Assembly: GCA_002794775.1 (NCBI GenBank)
Contig: NBAY01000111.1
Span: 1 to 64,000, forward strand
Length of the DNA: 64,000 bases
Source of the DNA: Porodaedalea pini
Lineage: Eukaryota; Basidiomycota; Agaricomycetes; Hymenochaetales; Hymenochaetaceae
Direction: 5' to 3'
Part shown: one piece after another, positions 21,288 to 32,532 of the stretch
How positions within the stretch are numbered: the first letter of the stretch is position 1
Layout: the number at the start of each line of letters is the position of its first letter
Position numbers and translations under genes: made by a program
Notes under the pieces: generated by a model
What the model was told of the DNA's origin: nothing
Database searches by the model: none
Seen by the model: only the letters and a program-made list of their open reading frames with translations

Positions 21288-21861
21288 TAAGGGTGAAATG
21301 TGACTTGAGATGTGTTATCCGTTCTTTTCTAGCTCTCCTCGTATTGACCCGATACATCGAGAACTCCCTTGGCCGCACGACTTCTGCTTTTCGCCTGCTT
21401 TGCTCATAATGCACTTTGTGCCACTGCAGACTCCAGAATACAGCTTATACGGTATGCGCGACAAAGTAATAATAACTATCAAACTCATCGGGTGAAGAAT
21501 GAGTATGTACTTTTGTTAATTCAGCCTGGACTGAATGTGAAGCTGTGTTGTGAAACCGATGCTGAGCGCCGCACATCGTTAACATTTACTGTCAACAGGC
21601 AAGAGTATCTTCAGTTCTGTATGCGATGAAATATAAAAGTCATCACAGGTATATTCAAGAGTGCAAATATAGTTCTGCTAGGTCGGCAATACTACATATT
21701 ACTCCGGGACGGCCAAGTTTAAGGATTTGGTTTGAGGGTAGGCTCGGTTTGACCCACTGAGCCGCACCGAACATCAGTGAGATTCGGGCCAGCAATGTCA
21801 AACCTGGCCGAACATCGGCTACCAATATAAATACGCTATACCGTTTACTTTCATCTCTTTG
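21288..21861. other. Intergenic region with a TATA box for the next gene
   Basis: No coding sequence was recognised. TATAAATA at 21826-21833 lies about 30 bp before the ATG of the GFA-like gene at 21862 and is the probable core promoter. Confidence 0.5.
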
Positions 21862-22384
21862 ATGTCCTCAGACGCGAGTGTCCCATCTGCTATTCGTCTT
21901 CGGCTCGAAGGTGTTGAGATCGCCGAGTACATGAGTGGCTGCCACTGTCGTAAGTTTAGATTCACATTTACGCACACCGTGCTTACTGCGCTCTCCCTCG
22001 GTATCGTGCAACTGCAATACATGCTCGATGAAGGCTGAACCAGACATGTACGCTCTCTCTTTTGTATGAAAAAAAAAAATCACGTTTTGGTACATAGGAA
22101 TCTCGATAACTATGGGCTGACTTATCCTCTCTCTAATGTACTCAGATGAAAGTTGTTTTCGTTTCACAACGGGTTCCTTCGAAGAGACGTCGAGTTACCA
22201 ATGGGGCGAGAGAAGAATTACACGGTACTTCTGTCCGGTCTGCGGTATCTCTATTCTGGGGAAAGGCGTCAGTATGGTTGGCGTCAATGCACGGACATTA
22301 GATGGAATCGAGATCGATAAACTCGCACTATTACAGTTCAACGGGAAGGAGGTAATGTATACCATACCAGAGACACGCTTTTGA
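21862..22384 (+). pseudogene. GFA/CENP-V-like zinc protein, frameshifted copy
   Basis: This copy is related to the three GFA genes at 27-35 kb. Exon 1 starts MSSDASVPSAIRLRLEG and has SGCHCRKFRFTF, but the next conserved block (VSCNCNTCSMKAEPDM) lies in another frame, so one base has been gained or lost near 21990. After the intron the second exon is clean: DESCFRFTTGSFEE, ITRYFCPVCGISILGKG and VNARTLDGIEIDKL. The zinc-binding cysteines (CHC, CNCNTC, CPVCG) are all still encoded. It lies on the plus strand, opposite to the array copies, and is more diverged than they are from each other. Confidence 0.8.
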
Positions 22385-23876
22385 AAGGTTAATGCACTGA
22401 ACAGGATTATTCATACCTAGGCAACTACTCATTTCAGAGTCCTGAACAAACTGCTTTGATCTTGAGCTTACTTTGTGTACAGCATCTGCAACGACTCGGA
22501 TCAATGATCCCGTCATGGACGCAAGACACTGGTCCAGTTTGATTGAAGATTTAATTGACTCAGCCTACTCAACCATTCTTCTCTTTGAATTCCAGCTACT
22601 TGCAGACCGGCTGTCACAAAATAGTTCTTTACAAGACTTATTTGAAACCCGTCAGCGCTCGGTCTCGTTGCCCCAAGGTACTGCTGCGATCAGGCAAAAA
22701 ACATGCTAAGGTCGGGGTCGCTCAATCTCATTGAAATTAGATGTTGAACAGGCGTTGACGGACACCTACTCTTTCATGAATCTCGATACTAGACTGGAAG
22801 TTCATTGGCACGTTTTTTTTGGACTATTTCCAACGATTTGAAGTCGAGAGCCGACTGCTCATGTCTAATTTGAGGATCAAACAGAATAATGAAGTGCCAC
22901 CGCACAGCGAGCGCATATAGATATATATAAGTTGCAGCTACAGAATACGCAAGCAACAAAAAAACAGGGCGGAATTGAAAGCACAGACATAAGATATTGA
23001 ACAGTGAGAGTGAGAGTCAAAGAAAGTAAACGCTGGCACGCGATGTCCATAAGAGTCCGGTACATGATGAACGACAAAATCAACAAATAGGCGGTGTGGT
23101 CCGAGGGAGAGGGGAGAAACAGTGATCCGTGAGAGTCTATGAGAGTGGTCCAGAACAGAGGCGACGATAGACAAGAAAATAGCGGCAACAACCATCCAGA
23201 ACGTCCCCGACAGAAGAAGGAACGATGACTTTCGAGAGCCCCTAATAAGGCCGATCTAAAGTGGGTTCGCCGTCGACGATAGCGGCGGTGGTTCCGTCGA
23301 TGACCATGTTGACCTGCAATAGAAAGAAAAAAGACAGTCAGCATCGAGCAGATCGCAGCCGAAGGCGACGACGTCGGCCAGTACGACAGATGCAGGTAAG
23401 TATGCCTCCAGATCCACGTAAGCTGACCAGCCGAGCATGCGCAGAAGAGAAGGAAATAAAAATGTTCTCATCCTTCGCAGATGATAAGGACCTAAGAAAG
23501 AGTCAGTAGCAAATGTTTTCGCAGACACTGGAAGTGCCAGCGAAAGAAAAAAACCCTCGTGGACTCGAGACCAACGGGTCTGCTGGGAAGAATGGCCCGT
23601 TCCTCCTCGCAGACCAGTCAGCCCAAGAGCGCGAGGACAACGGAAGCTCAGCATGGATGGACAGTGAAGAAGGTGGCCAATCCCTCGACGCTGAACATCC
23701 ATGATGAGTCCCCGCTGGAAGAAACTGGGTGAAAAAGAAGAAAAAGAACCACTCATTATTTGTTTTCGTCCTTCTGCCATCCGTACCGCGACCGCCCCTC
23801 CATGTCGTCTTGCCCCCGCGTCGTCTGATTCTCCATATCACCAATCCCCTGCGTCGCCACCTTTCGCGCCTCCTCT
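22385..23876. other. Intergenic region
   Basis: No gene is supported. On the minus strand at about 23248-23320 a short exon-like frame (VNMVIDGTTAAIVDGEPTLD) follows a good polypyrimidine-CAG acceptor. It could be the last exon of a small gene, but I could not find convincing upstream exons. Confidence 0.3.
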
Positions 23877-24375
23877 TCCCTTTCCCTGTCCTCCCTTCCT
23901 TCCCCGTCCCCATCCCCGTCCCCGTTCCTGTCCCCCATCCCCGATCCTGTCCCCTATCCCCTTCCCCGTCCCCTATCCCCCTTCTCCCTTCCCTGTCCTC
24001 CTTCCCTATCTCCTTCCCCTTCCCCATCCCCATCCCTATCCCCTTCCCTATCCCCTTCCCTACCCCTCCCCCTTCCTCTTCCCTGCCCCCCCCCCCCCTC
24101 TTCCTCTTCCCTGTCCCCCCCCTTCCGCTTCCCTGTCCCTTGTCCCCCCTTCCGCTTCCCTGTCCCTTTTCCCCCCTTCCCCTTCCCTGATCCTGTTCCT
24201 TCCTCCCCTTCCCCGTCCCTTCTTCCCCTTCCCTGTCCCCCTTTCCCCTTCCTTGTTCCCCTCCTCCCCTTCCTAACACCTCCCTTTCCCCTTCCCCTTC
24301 CTTGTCCCTCCTTCCGATTGCCTGTACCCCCTTCCGATTGCCTGTTCCCCTTCTCCCCTTCCCAGTGTCTCTCCT
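23877..24375. repeat. Polypyrimidine minisatellite, CCCCTTCCCTGTCCC-like
   Basis: About 500 bp on the plus strand consist almost only of C and T, built from imperfect repeats of CCCTTCC and TGTCCC blocks, including a run of ten C near 24090. The long frames that cross it on either strand (Pro/Ser/Leu-rich or Gly/Arg/Glu-rich) are products of the repeat and are not genes. It lies just downstream of the minus-strand gene at 24394-25475. Confidence 0.9.
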
Positions 24376-24393
24376 CCTCCCCAATGATACCTC

Positions 24394-25475
24394 CTACACT
24401 CCCACCCGCCGCTCGATCCTCCTCTTGACCCAGTAACCAACATCCTCTACGAACATCTTCGCGCGCATCTTCTTCGTCAGTCTTCGCTCCCATTCTGCGA
24501 CCAGCGACTCGTAGTGCGTCCCGTACCCGACGGGAGTCTCAGATGGTGTGAGCAGTGAGCTGGATCCGGTCGACGTCGATCTCGTGTAGCTGAGCTCGGG
24601 CATGTTGATAAAGCCGAGTCCGACCGGTCCAAGTGAGGAGGCGAGATAGGACTTGCTATCTTTGCTTTCCGCCGGGGAAAGCGTGCCTGGCGTAGCCATC
24701 GACGCAAGAGACGGAGCAGATTCCGACCCGGCGGAAACTGTCGCTGCTGCTGTTGCTGCCTCCTCCTCTCCTTCGACGTCCTCCATGATTGCAGCGAACG
24801 ATGTTGGTCGGGGCCTGCCCTTCCGGATTCCACATCGTCGGCCACAGAACTTCACATGCCTCTTGAATAGCGGCTCCAGATACTGCCGCTCGATGCCCTC
24901 CGGGATCATAGGCAGCGTCGGCGGGACGCTGTTGCGACACTCGACAGGCTCGTGGCCGGTTCCCTTCGGCTGAAACAGGAACAGTTCGAGCTGGTACGTC
25001 TCGGAGGCGTGCAGTGCACCGTCGTCGCCTGGCTTAACGTCGTCATCAACGCCCTCGTGAGCCCAGAGATGCAGCCCTTCGGATTCCTTGAGGAGTTTCG
25101 TCGGCGGCGAGCGAAGTATGAGCGGCTCCTGGCTCGCTCTCTCGAACTTGACGCTGCGCTCCCGGCGCGTAGACATCTGAGACATGAGACATAAAAGTCA
25201 GACGATGTTGAAGGCTTGGCGATGAAGAGATAAGATAAACGTACCGAATCCGCGAACTTGACCACGCGCGGTTTGGAACGTGCGTACTCGTCTGCCTCGC
25301 CGTTGACGTCCTCCTCGAGCGTTGGTAGTGCAGCCGGAATGGGCCTGCCCTTCCGGACTCCACAGTTTCGACCACACCTCCTTATGTGCAGCTTCCACAT
25401 CGGGAGCGGACGTGCGCCGTGTCGCATGATGGGTTTCACGTTCGTACCGAGCGGTTTGCAAAGAGTAGAACGCAT
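24394..25475 (-). CDS. Orphan protein with duplicated CGR-CG-RKGRP motif
   Basis: Two exons (25245-25475 and 24394-25176) join in phase 0 to give about 337 residues. The sequence contains the same block twice: HIRRCGRNCGVRKGRPIPA near residue 30 and HVKFCGRRCGIRKGRPRPT near residue 160, each followed by an acidic EEDV/MEDV stretch. Between them is a region with HASETYQLELFLFQPKG. The C terminus is basic and amphipathic (WERRLTKKMRAKMFVEDVGYW). No signal peptide or membrane segment is seen. I do not recognise the family. The basic Cys motif could contact nucleic acid or a metal, but this is a guess. TATATAAA on the minus strand at 25592-25599 is a likely promoter element. Confidence 0.6.
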
Positions 25476-25779
25476 CGTCGATAAAGTTTGGAAGAAGTTT
25501 TTTGAAATATCAGGTTTGGTAAATAGAACAGATGGTAGTCTGTGAGCAAGGGGTCTTTGAATGGGGGATCCAGATGATGCAACGCATGAAGTTTATATAG
25601 GACTGGACCAGTGGTCTGAAACAAGCCCAATCTGCAGTGTAAGACTAGCTCGGACTGGAATCCAGTGCGCGATCTGCACCGCACCCATCAAAGAAAAAAA
25701 ATTGCACTGGATAGCGTTGTTGCTATTCCATGAAATACTCCTTCGATAACGCTTGCCGCGTGCGTTGTGTAGCCCAGAA

Positions 25780-26090
25780 GATTAGCAAAAGATTTGATGA
25801 GACCGGAATGCCTTGAATAGCATGGAGAGATCTTCTGCCCTTATATCAGATTTGAGGTCCGTCTTCGGGTCTCTGGTCTTTCGATATTAGCTAGTCTCTG
25901 CTTCCAGGACTTTGAAGTAAGGAGACGGCTGTGGTGACAGCGAGAAACAAGGTGCGAAAAACGCGTGGTCTTTATGTACGTGTTGTTTACCATTTACTAA
26001 AATAAGAAATTGAGCAGATCTTCCGAACTCCCAACCTGGGTCGACCATTTCTTTATAACGTTAAACACGCTGTAATATTAATGTTATCTC
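25780..26090. repeat. Array flank repeat, copy at left unit
   Basis: This sequence resembles 29790-30090 over about 300 bp, including GGTGACAGCGAGAAACAAGG, AAAACGCGT and TTTACTAAAATAAGAAAT blocks. It marks the edge of the duplicated GFA/DUF218/NLR unit. No gene was seen here. Confidence 0.7.
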
Positions 26091-26097
26091 GAGATTA

Positions 26098-26946
26098 CAG
26101 CCATTTTCATAAGTCCTGCAACACGTGCATGTCACGTGAAGTGAGCTGCATCAGAGCCAAAATGTCGAAAAATTAGAATGAATGCCTATTTTCTCTGTGA
26201 ATTCTGCACAGTACCTGCTCATTAAGTACTCAAAAAAAAGGCATGGTTCTCAGGAGAAGAAATATGTAAAATAGTGAGCAATAAATTGACTGTGTAGGTG
26301 GGTGGAGATCAAACAAGTGCAGCTGGTCTGTTCTCTCACCCATTTCCACTGAGATTCAAAAATTATGGCTCCCCTACATCTACCTATAAAATTCTTTCCT
26401 GTGTCTGTAAATTAAGTATATGACTATACCAACATCTCCTGCAAGTTTGAAGCCAATCCATTTAGTATTCATGGTGCAGCAGCAAGATTTGTATTCCACT
26501 TCAATCTCTTTCCACCCTCCTTTTCTCACAACAGGTCTTGCAGAGTAGAACACAAATCTTGCTGCTGCACCATGAATACTAAATGGATTGGCTTCAAACT
26601 TGCAGGAGATGTTGGTATAGTCATATACTTAATTTACAGACACAGGAAAGAATTTTATAGGTAGATGTAGGGGAGCCATACTTTTTGAATCTCAGTGGAA
26701 ATGGGTGAGAGAACAGACCAGCTGCACTTGTTTGATCTCCACCTACCTACACAGTCAATTTATTGCTCCCTATTTTACATATTTCTTCTCCTGAGAACCA
26801 TGCCTTTTTTTTGAGTACTTAATGAGCAGGTACTGTGCAGAATTAACAGAGAAAATAGGCATTCATTCTAATTTTTCGACATTTTGGCTCTGACACGGCT
26901 CACTTCACGTGACATGCACGTGTTGCAGGACTTATGAAAAAGGCTG
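26098..26946. mobile_element. 849-bp foldback element with ~390-bp inverted arms
   Basis: The left arm (26098 to about 26492) and the right arm (about 26552-26946) are nearly perfect reverse complements, with a loop of about 60 nt. The ends are CAGCC and GGCTG and both are flanked by TA (26096-26097 and 26947-26948), as for Tc1/mariner-type insertions. There is no coding capacity. The related segment in the neighbouring array unit (30060-30400) lacks this element, so it probably inserted after the duplication. Confidence 0.9.
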
Positions 26947-27086
26947 TAATGAATTCATTGATCAGGAAGAAAATGAGTCACAACTTGGCGGAATCGTTCA
27001 TCCGTTATTGTCTAAATATTTCTAAGAATAAATATCAACGTGCAGAACAAAAAAAGAAATATCGAGTGACCAAGACGTACCCTTAT

Positions 27087-27601
27087 CTACAGTAGATTCT
27101 TCCCATCGACTTGTGTAGGCTCGAGTTTGTCTATCTCAATCCCGTCGATGGTGCGCGCGTTGACTCCGACCTTGCCAAATGCCTTCCACAGAATGGCGAC
27201 GCCGCAGACAGGACAAAAGTACCGCGTGATAATCTTTTTTCCCCACAGATACTCCGAGGCCTCGTCGAAAGATCCCGATGTGAAGCGGAAACGTGTGTTG
27301 TCTGCATACCTGAGAAATGAATAAGTAGGTGATTTACAAATTTTCGAATCGATGGATAAGTAAAAACACAGTGCAAGAGATGACATCCACAACATAAGAT
27401 AGTGAAAGATACAAACAAGTGCAGTTCAGCTTTCACAGAACATATGCTGCAGTTGCACGATACCGGCTGGCGCGCGGTAAGCGCAGGGTGTTCGAACTCG
27501 TAGGTGAACTTGCGGCAGTGACAGCCCCCAGTGTGCGTGAGGACTTCAGCACCCTCAGGCCAAGGGCGGAAAGGCGGTGGAACATCTGATTCTGAGGACA
27601 T
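27087..27601 (-). CDS. GFA/CENP-V domain zinc protein, array copy 1
   Basis: Two exons encode a protein of about 130 residues. Exon 1 begins MSSESDVPPPFRPWPEGAEV and has THTGGCHCRKFTYEF and SCNCSICS. Exon 2 has DNTRFRFTSGSFDEAS, TRYFCPVCGVAILWK and VNARTIDGIEIDKLEPTQ. These are the cysteines and the fold of the glutathione-dependent formaldehyde-activating enzyme (GFA)/CENP-V family, a small zinc-binding beta fold. In fungi these are usually single-domain cytosolic proteins of uncertain substrate. Glutathione-adduct chemistry is possible but unproven. TATAAATA lies on the minus strand at 27648-27655, about 47 bp before the ATG. Confidence 0.85.
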
Positions 27602-27647
27602 GAGAGAAAGAGGATAGAAAGATGAGCGCTGGTCGACAGGACAAGGA

Positions 27648-27655
27648 TATTTATA
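27648..27655 (-). promoter_or_regulatory. TATA box of GFA copy 1
   Basis: TATAAATA reads on the minus strand 47 bp upstream of the ATG. The same motif at the same distance is found before GFA copy 2. Confidence 0.6.
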
Positions 27656-27914
27656 GGAATGCAGATCTCAACGTTCGTTGGTCATAATCCTTATGACTCG
27701 GAACATAACATTGAAGGCGCGCCAATCAGAGTGCATTCAGGGTCGGGGACGTGTGGGCCTAACTGTTCGAACTAGAAGAATTGGCTGGCGAGTGCCGTCT
27801 AGGATGCGAAGCACGCGAAAAACAAGCCATATATAAGTTACATCTAGGACACACTGTTACAAGCATCAACATTGGAAAACCTACAATGGAGAGTATTTAC
27901 ATACGTCCAGGTCT

Positions 27915-28428
27915 TTACAACCAATCCCAGGGCAGAGGCCCTTCATACAGGCCCGCAAGCGACTTCACAGCCTGATACTGGCCTCCAGAATCTAAATCAG
28001 GAGCGAACTTCTATCGAGAATCTATTCTTGGACACCACTCGAGCAGCGACGCGATCTCTGCGCTGATACATGGTACGGGTGCAACTTCCGGTGGACAATT
28101 CGCGCACGTCGCTTCGTAAGTAGAGAACCGTCCATAGAGATCATGCACGCACGGGCTCTTCTTGCAACGCTCTAGCACTCTCCTCCTCTCCTCCATATCA
28201 ATCCCGACATAGTTTAATCTACTAGAAAGCCACCTTAGTGCGGCACGATGCAACTCGGCAAAATGTGCCTCCGTCATCGCGTATCCGACAATGGTGATGC
28301 GCTCGGGATAGCCACCGGTCACCGTGCGAAAGCGCGCGAGCGAGAAGAGAAGGTTTTGGAAGGAGTCAAGAGCATGGTCTTCTGTCGCAGTACGTTCGTA
28401 CGTGCTGAGGCCAACCTTTGCTGAATGT
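27915..28428 (-). pseudogene. DUF218 protein C-terminal part, array copy 1
   Basis: It matches the last exons of the intact DUF218 gene at 35296-36564. Recognisable parts are ATEDHALDSFQNLLFSLAR, GGYPERITIVGYAM, AELHRAALRW, VGIDMEE and EIASLLEWCP. The N-terminal exons are missing. A TAG replaces the Trp codon of the DSRWKFAPD segment, and the intron region is altered. No start codon or promoter is attached. Confidence 0.8.
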
Positions 28429-28689
28429 TCAACTTCAACTTGAAGTCGCGATCGGAATTCAAGCCGGCGGGTACTGTACTCTGGATATGACTGTAGTCAC
28501 GAGCGTAGCGTCTCGGCTATGGAGCACAACCACAATGTTTGCGATTGGTTTGTGAGTCATCGAGTGCGGTTTTTACCTGTTAGCAGATTTACTGGCCCCT
28601 ATGTGCCGTCTGGATGGGAAATGTAAATATATCGTCTCTTTTCGATGTATTTGCACTTGAACAATACTAGTCAGCTGCGATGATGTCAC

Positions 28690-29680
28690 AGACCAGGAGG
28701 AACCCATAACTGCAGTCCGCGTTGTTCACCACGTATCCATCCATCTTCGTTCAAGGTCCAGTTCGAAAAGACTCCCTTGTCAGGCTAGAGAGAGACGGAA
28801 GAGAAATCACTCTTATATTTGTTGAAGAAACCAGAAACGATTCCCCCGATTGCAGTATGCCAGATTCTGATTGTTTCATGCAGGGAGCCCGAGACTGAGA
28901 CAATGTATGTGCCATCAGGAGAGAAGGCAACGATCGAGACTCTGTCTGTATGTCCTACGAAAGGCCCACAAACGATCTGCCTGCTCTCTGCATCCCGAGC
29001 CCGAGACGACGAACGCACCGTCAGGCGAGAAGGCGACGGATGATACTCCATCTAAATGTCCTGTAAAGAGAAAATAGCTCATACCATCCTCCTCCTCGTT
29101 CCAGATCACGATTGTTCCATCTCTCGATCCCGAAACAATGCGCTCGCCGTCGGGTGAGAACGCGACAGAGTGGACGGCGTCTTTGTGCCCCTGTAACGGT
29201 CCAGAAACAACCTCTCCACCCTCTGCCTCCCAGACTATGATCGAACCATCTCCGCAGTCCGAAACAATGTTCGGCGAGAAGGCAACAGAGAAGACGCTGG
29301 ACGTACACCCCTCGAAAGGCCTGGAACTAACCTCATCACTCCCCGCGTCCCAGACTCTAATCGTCTCATCTTCAGAGCCTGAGACGACGAGTGTTCCACC
29401 GGACGCGAAGGCGACAGAAAGCACGCTGCTCGGATACCCTTCGAAAGGCCCGGAAACAACCTCCCCACTCACCAGATCCCAAATACTGATTATTTCATCC
29501 ATCGAGCCGGACTCAATATGAGTTCCATCTGGCGAGAACCCGACAGACGAGATGCTGCCTCTATGGCCTAGCAAAAGATTCAACAGAGGTGACTGTTGTT
29601 TTAGTCCCCTTCGATTTACCTTCACCAATAAGGATAAATACTTAAAATAGTGAACTGAAACAGCCAACTCCTTAGCCATA
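28690..29680 (-). pseudogene. NLR C-terminal WD40 fragment A
   Basis: About seven WD40-like units run on the minus strand: [57 protein letters not shown] units, DGTIVIWNEEEDG and others. The linker SVHYFKYLSLLVKVNRRGLK matches fragment B. One unit lacks part of its core near 29260-29280, and a deletion near 29000 shifts the frame before DAESRQIVCGPFVGHTDR. The tail DGWIRGEQRGLQLWVPP remains. No NACHT domain precedes it, so it is a truncated NLR end. Confidence 0.85.
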
Positions 29681-30525
29681 AGAGGGAGAACAGAGAGATA
29701 GTTATGAGGAGATGCTTGTCAAATGGATAAAGCAAACACGGTGACTAGTCTGCGAGCGTCCCTTATTGATTACTGCACGAGACCGACATGACTTGAATAG
29801 CAGGGAGAGTCTTTCAGCCCTTCTTTCTGATTTGAGGCCCACATGTGGGTCTCTGGTATTCGACGTTAGCTAGACCTCTGCTTTCAGGACTTTGAGCCAA
29901 GGCGACGGCTGTGGTGACAGCGAGAAACAAGGTGTGAAAAACGCGTCATCTTTGTGTACGCGTTGTTTACTATTTACTAAAATAAGAAATTTTGTAGATC
30001 TTCTGAATTCCGAACCTGGGGCCGACAGTTGCTTTTAAGTTACAACGCGCTGTAACGCTGTCTTGAAGTTACAATGGCACGTTGTAGATAGCTGTATATT
30101 TTTCAGCCTACTAGACTTCGTGCTGAGGTACACGTTGCATTTTCGACTCAGTTAGAGTTAGAGCTTTCCAAATGTGAAGCAAGTTCTTCGATAACAAGGT
30201 ACCTTGTCCAGTTTAGAGAAGACTGGGAGAATAATTATCGAGGCGGATATCGCCAAACTGCTTTCAAGTGAAGAAACCGCATTTGAATCTGAAAATGATA
30301 ATGCTCAAGCTATTTGGAAGGATACAAGGGCACAGAATATCATCGATTGTGACACGGTTCGTCAGAGCTGGAAGTAGACTGATGTATTCATTGAACAGGA
30401 AGAAAACGAACGCGCATCACAACTTGGTGGAACTGTTCATCCGTTATTGTCTAAATATTTCTAAGAATAAATGTCAATGTGCAGAACAAAAAAAGAAATA
30501 TCGAGTGACTAAGACGTACCCATAT
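29681..30525. repeat. Array flank repeat, middle unit
   Basis: 29790-30090 is similar to 25780-26090. 30385-30520 is similar to 26950-27080 (GTTCATCCGTTATTGTCTAA and the sequence up to the GFA stop). The intervening 30090-30385 has no foldback element. No gene was seen. Confidence 0.65.
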
Positions 30526-31006
30526 CTACAGTAGATTCTTCCCATCGACTTGCGTAGGCTCGAGTTTGTCTACCTCAATCCCGTCGATGGTGCGCGCGTT
30601 GACCCCGATCTTGCCAAATGCCTTCCACAGAAAGTTGATGCCGCAGATAGGGCAGAAGTACCGCGTGACGTTCTTTTTTCCCCACAGATACTTCGAAGCC
30701 TCGTCGAGGGACCCCGATGTGAGGCGGAAATGAGTTTCGTCTGCGAAACTGTGAAATAAAGCGGTAAATAATAGTGATGCGAAACACAGTGCCAGAGATA
30801 TTTCGAGAAATTAATACATACAGGTTAAGCACGGCATTCTTAGAACATATACTACAGTTGCACGATATCGGCTGGCGCGCGGTAGGCGCAGGGTGCTCGA
30901 ACTCGTAGGTGAACTTGCGGCAGTGGCAGCCCCCAGTGTGCGTGAGGACCTCAGCACCCTCAGGCCAAGGGCGTAAAAACGGCGGGACAAATGGTTCTGA
31001 GGACAT
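30526..31006 (-). CDS. GFA/CENP-V domain zinc protein, array copy 2
   Basis: It has the same two-exon plan as copy 1. Exon 1 starts MSSEPFVPPFLRPWPEG and has GGCHCRKFTYEF and SCNCSICS. Exon 2 has DETHFRLTSGSLDEAS, TRYFCPICGINFLWKAFG and the end DGIEVDKLEPTQVDGKN. All zinc-ligand cysteines are kept. Differences from copy 1 are spread over both exons. Minus-strand TATAAATA at 31054-31061 precedes the ATG by about 48 bp. Confidence 0.85.
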
Positions 31007-31348
31007 GAGAGAGGAGAATAGAAAGATGAGCGCCGGTCGACAGAGGATAAGGATATTTATAGGAATGCAGATCTCGACATTCATTGGTCATGTGTTCATA
31101 ATCCTTATGACTCAGAATACAACATCTAAGGGCACGCTAATCAGAGTGCATACAGGGTCGGGGACATGTGGGTATAGTTATCCGGACTAGAGTAAGGCGA
31201 AGAATCGGCTGGTGAGTGATGCCTAGGTGCAGAGGATACAGAGTACGCGAATAACAAGCCTAGCATAATTTACATCTAGGACACACTGTTACAGGCATCA
31301 GTATTGAAACACCTCACGATGAAAAGTACTTGCATACATTCAGAAGTG

Positions 31349-31665
31349 TCATAACGCATCCCAGGGCAGAGGCCCCCCATACAAGCCCGCGAGCGGCTTC
31401 ACAGCCTGATACTGGTCTCCAGAATCTAAATCAGGAGCAAACTTCCATCGAGAATCCATGCTCGGACACCATTCGAGCAGTGATGCGATCTCGGGTGCTG
31501 ATACATGGTACGAGACCATTGCGTTCGGGATGGCGACCGATGACCATGCGAAAGCGCGCGAGCGAGAAGAGAAAGTCCTGAAACTTGTGAAACGAGTCAA
31601 GAGCGTGGCCTTCTGTCTCTGTGCGCTCGTACGTACTGAGGCCAACCTTCTAACCCTGATCACGG
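31349..31665 (-). pseudogene. DUF218 protein C-terminal part, array copy 2
   Basis: The last exon (YHVSAPEIASLLEWCPSMDS and YQAVKPLAGLYGGPLPWD) is readable. The block before it (a TEGHALDSF-type segment) is in another frame, and the central exon is deleted. This is a truncated relic of the intact gene at 35296-36564. Confidence 0.8.
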
Positions 31666-32530
31666 TGCATCTTGGAAGTGCACATGCACGTGTGCTTCAT
31701 TAGACGGCGGACGGAAAGCTCCCATTCACACTGTCAATAGACTCGGAGGAGTACCTGCAGGATGCTTAAAGTTACCCTCGATCATTGTGCGCTAGAAATC
31801 TGACGCGGTGAGACAGTACGTATGATACTTGATAACTTATCACCGCATCTACCTAGTTCTTACCTCGCATGAGGTAACATTGTCGCAACTGAATGCTCAA
31901 TTTCAATTTGGAGTCGCGATTGGAATTCAAGCCGGCAGGTAGTCTGGATATGACCGTAGTCACGAGCGCAGCGTCTCACTGCTACAGTGGTTCACGATTG
32001 GCATGTGAGTTATCAAATGTGGGTTTCACCTGTCGACAGATTTATTGGCCGCTCTATGTGTCGTCTGGATGGAAAACGGTAAATATATCATCTCTTTTTG
32101 ATGTATTTATATTTGAACAATACTAGTACCCCGGTTGCGATGATGTTCTAGACTTATAGTCGTTCCGACTCGATTGAATGTGACTCATGAGTGCGAGAAA
32201 AATGAGCAGAAGTCTGCAAGACACATTTGCATGACGGTGGAGAGCACTATTTCTGGTTCCGTCTACGATGTCTCCATTCATCATGATTGGGCAAATACTA
32301 TCAGCAAGCTTTTCTGTTATTATACATCCATAATCATAATCGATAATTTTATTTTGCTGTCAAAGACAATACCGACTGCCGCCTTGATGTCCTGTATCAA
32401 CAGGCCGAAAAATAAAGATTCTACAGAAATGTTACAATACAAAGAGCAGAATCGAGAGAATGCAATTTGAGGGAAAGGTAACACTAAGAAAAAGAGAGCG
32501 AGGGAATGGGTGTGACAAAGAATAATATGA
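31666..32530. repeat. Non-coding part of the middle array unit
   Basis: 31890-32130 is similar to 28440-28680 of the left unit (TTCAAGCCGGC, GTAGTCACGAGCG and GTAAATATAT blocks). 32130-32530 shows no gene that I can support. Confidence 0.6.
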
Positions 32531-32532
32531 CC

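Noticed and set aside
23248..23784. Possible small minus-strand gene ending with a good acceptor and a short exon
   Set aside because: Only the last exon looks coding; I could not find upstream exons with a consistent frame.
23503..24493. Long frames across the polypyrimidine tract on both strands
   Set aside because: They are open only because the C/T repeat lacks stop codons. The products are simple Pro/Ser/Leu or Gly/Arg/Glu runs without domain structure.
27131..27601. Extension of GFA exon 1 through its intron as a longer protein
   Set aside because: The GT-AG intron gives the conserved second half in all copies, whereas read-through gives a sequence without similarity between copies.
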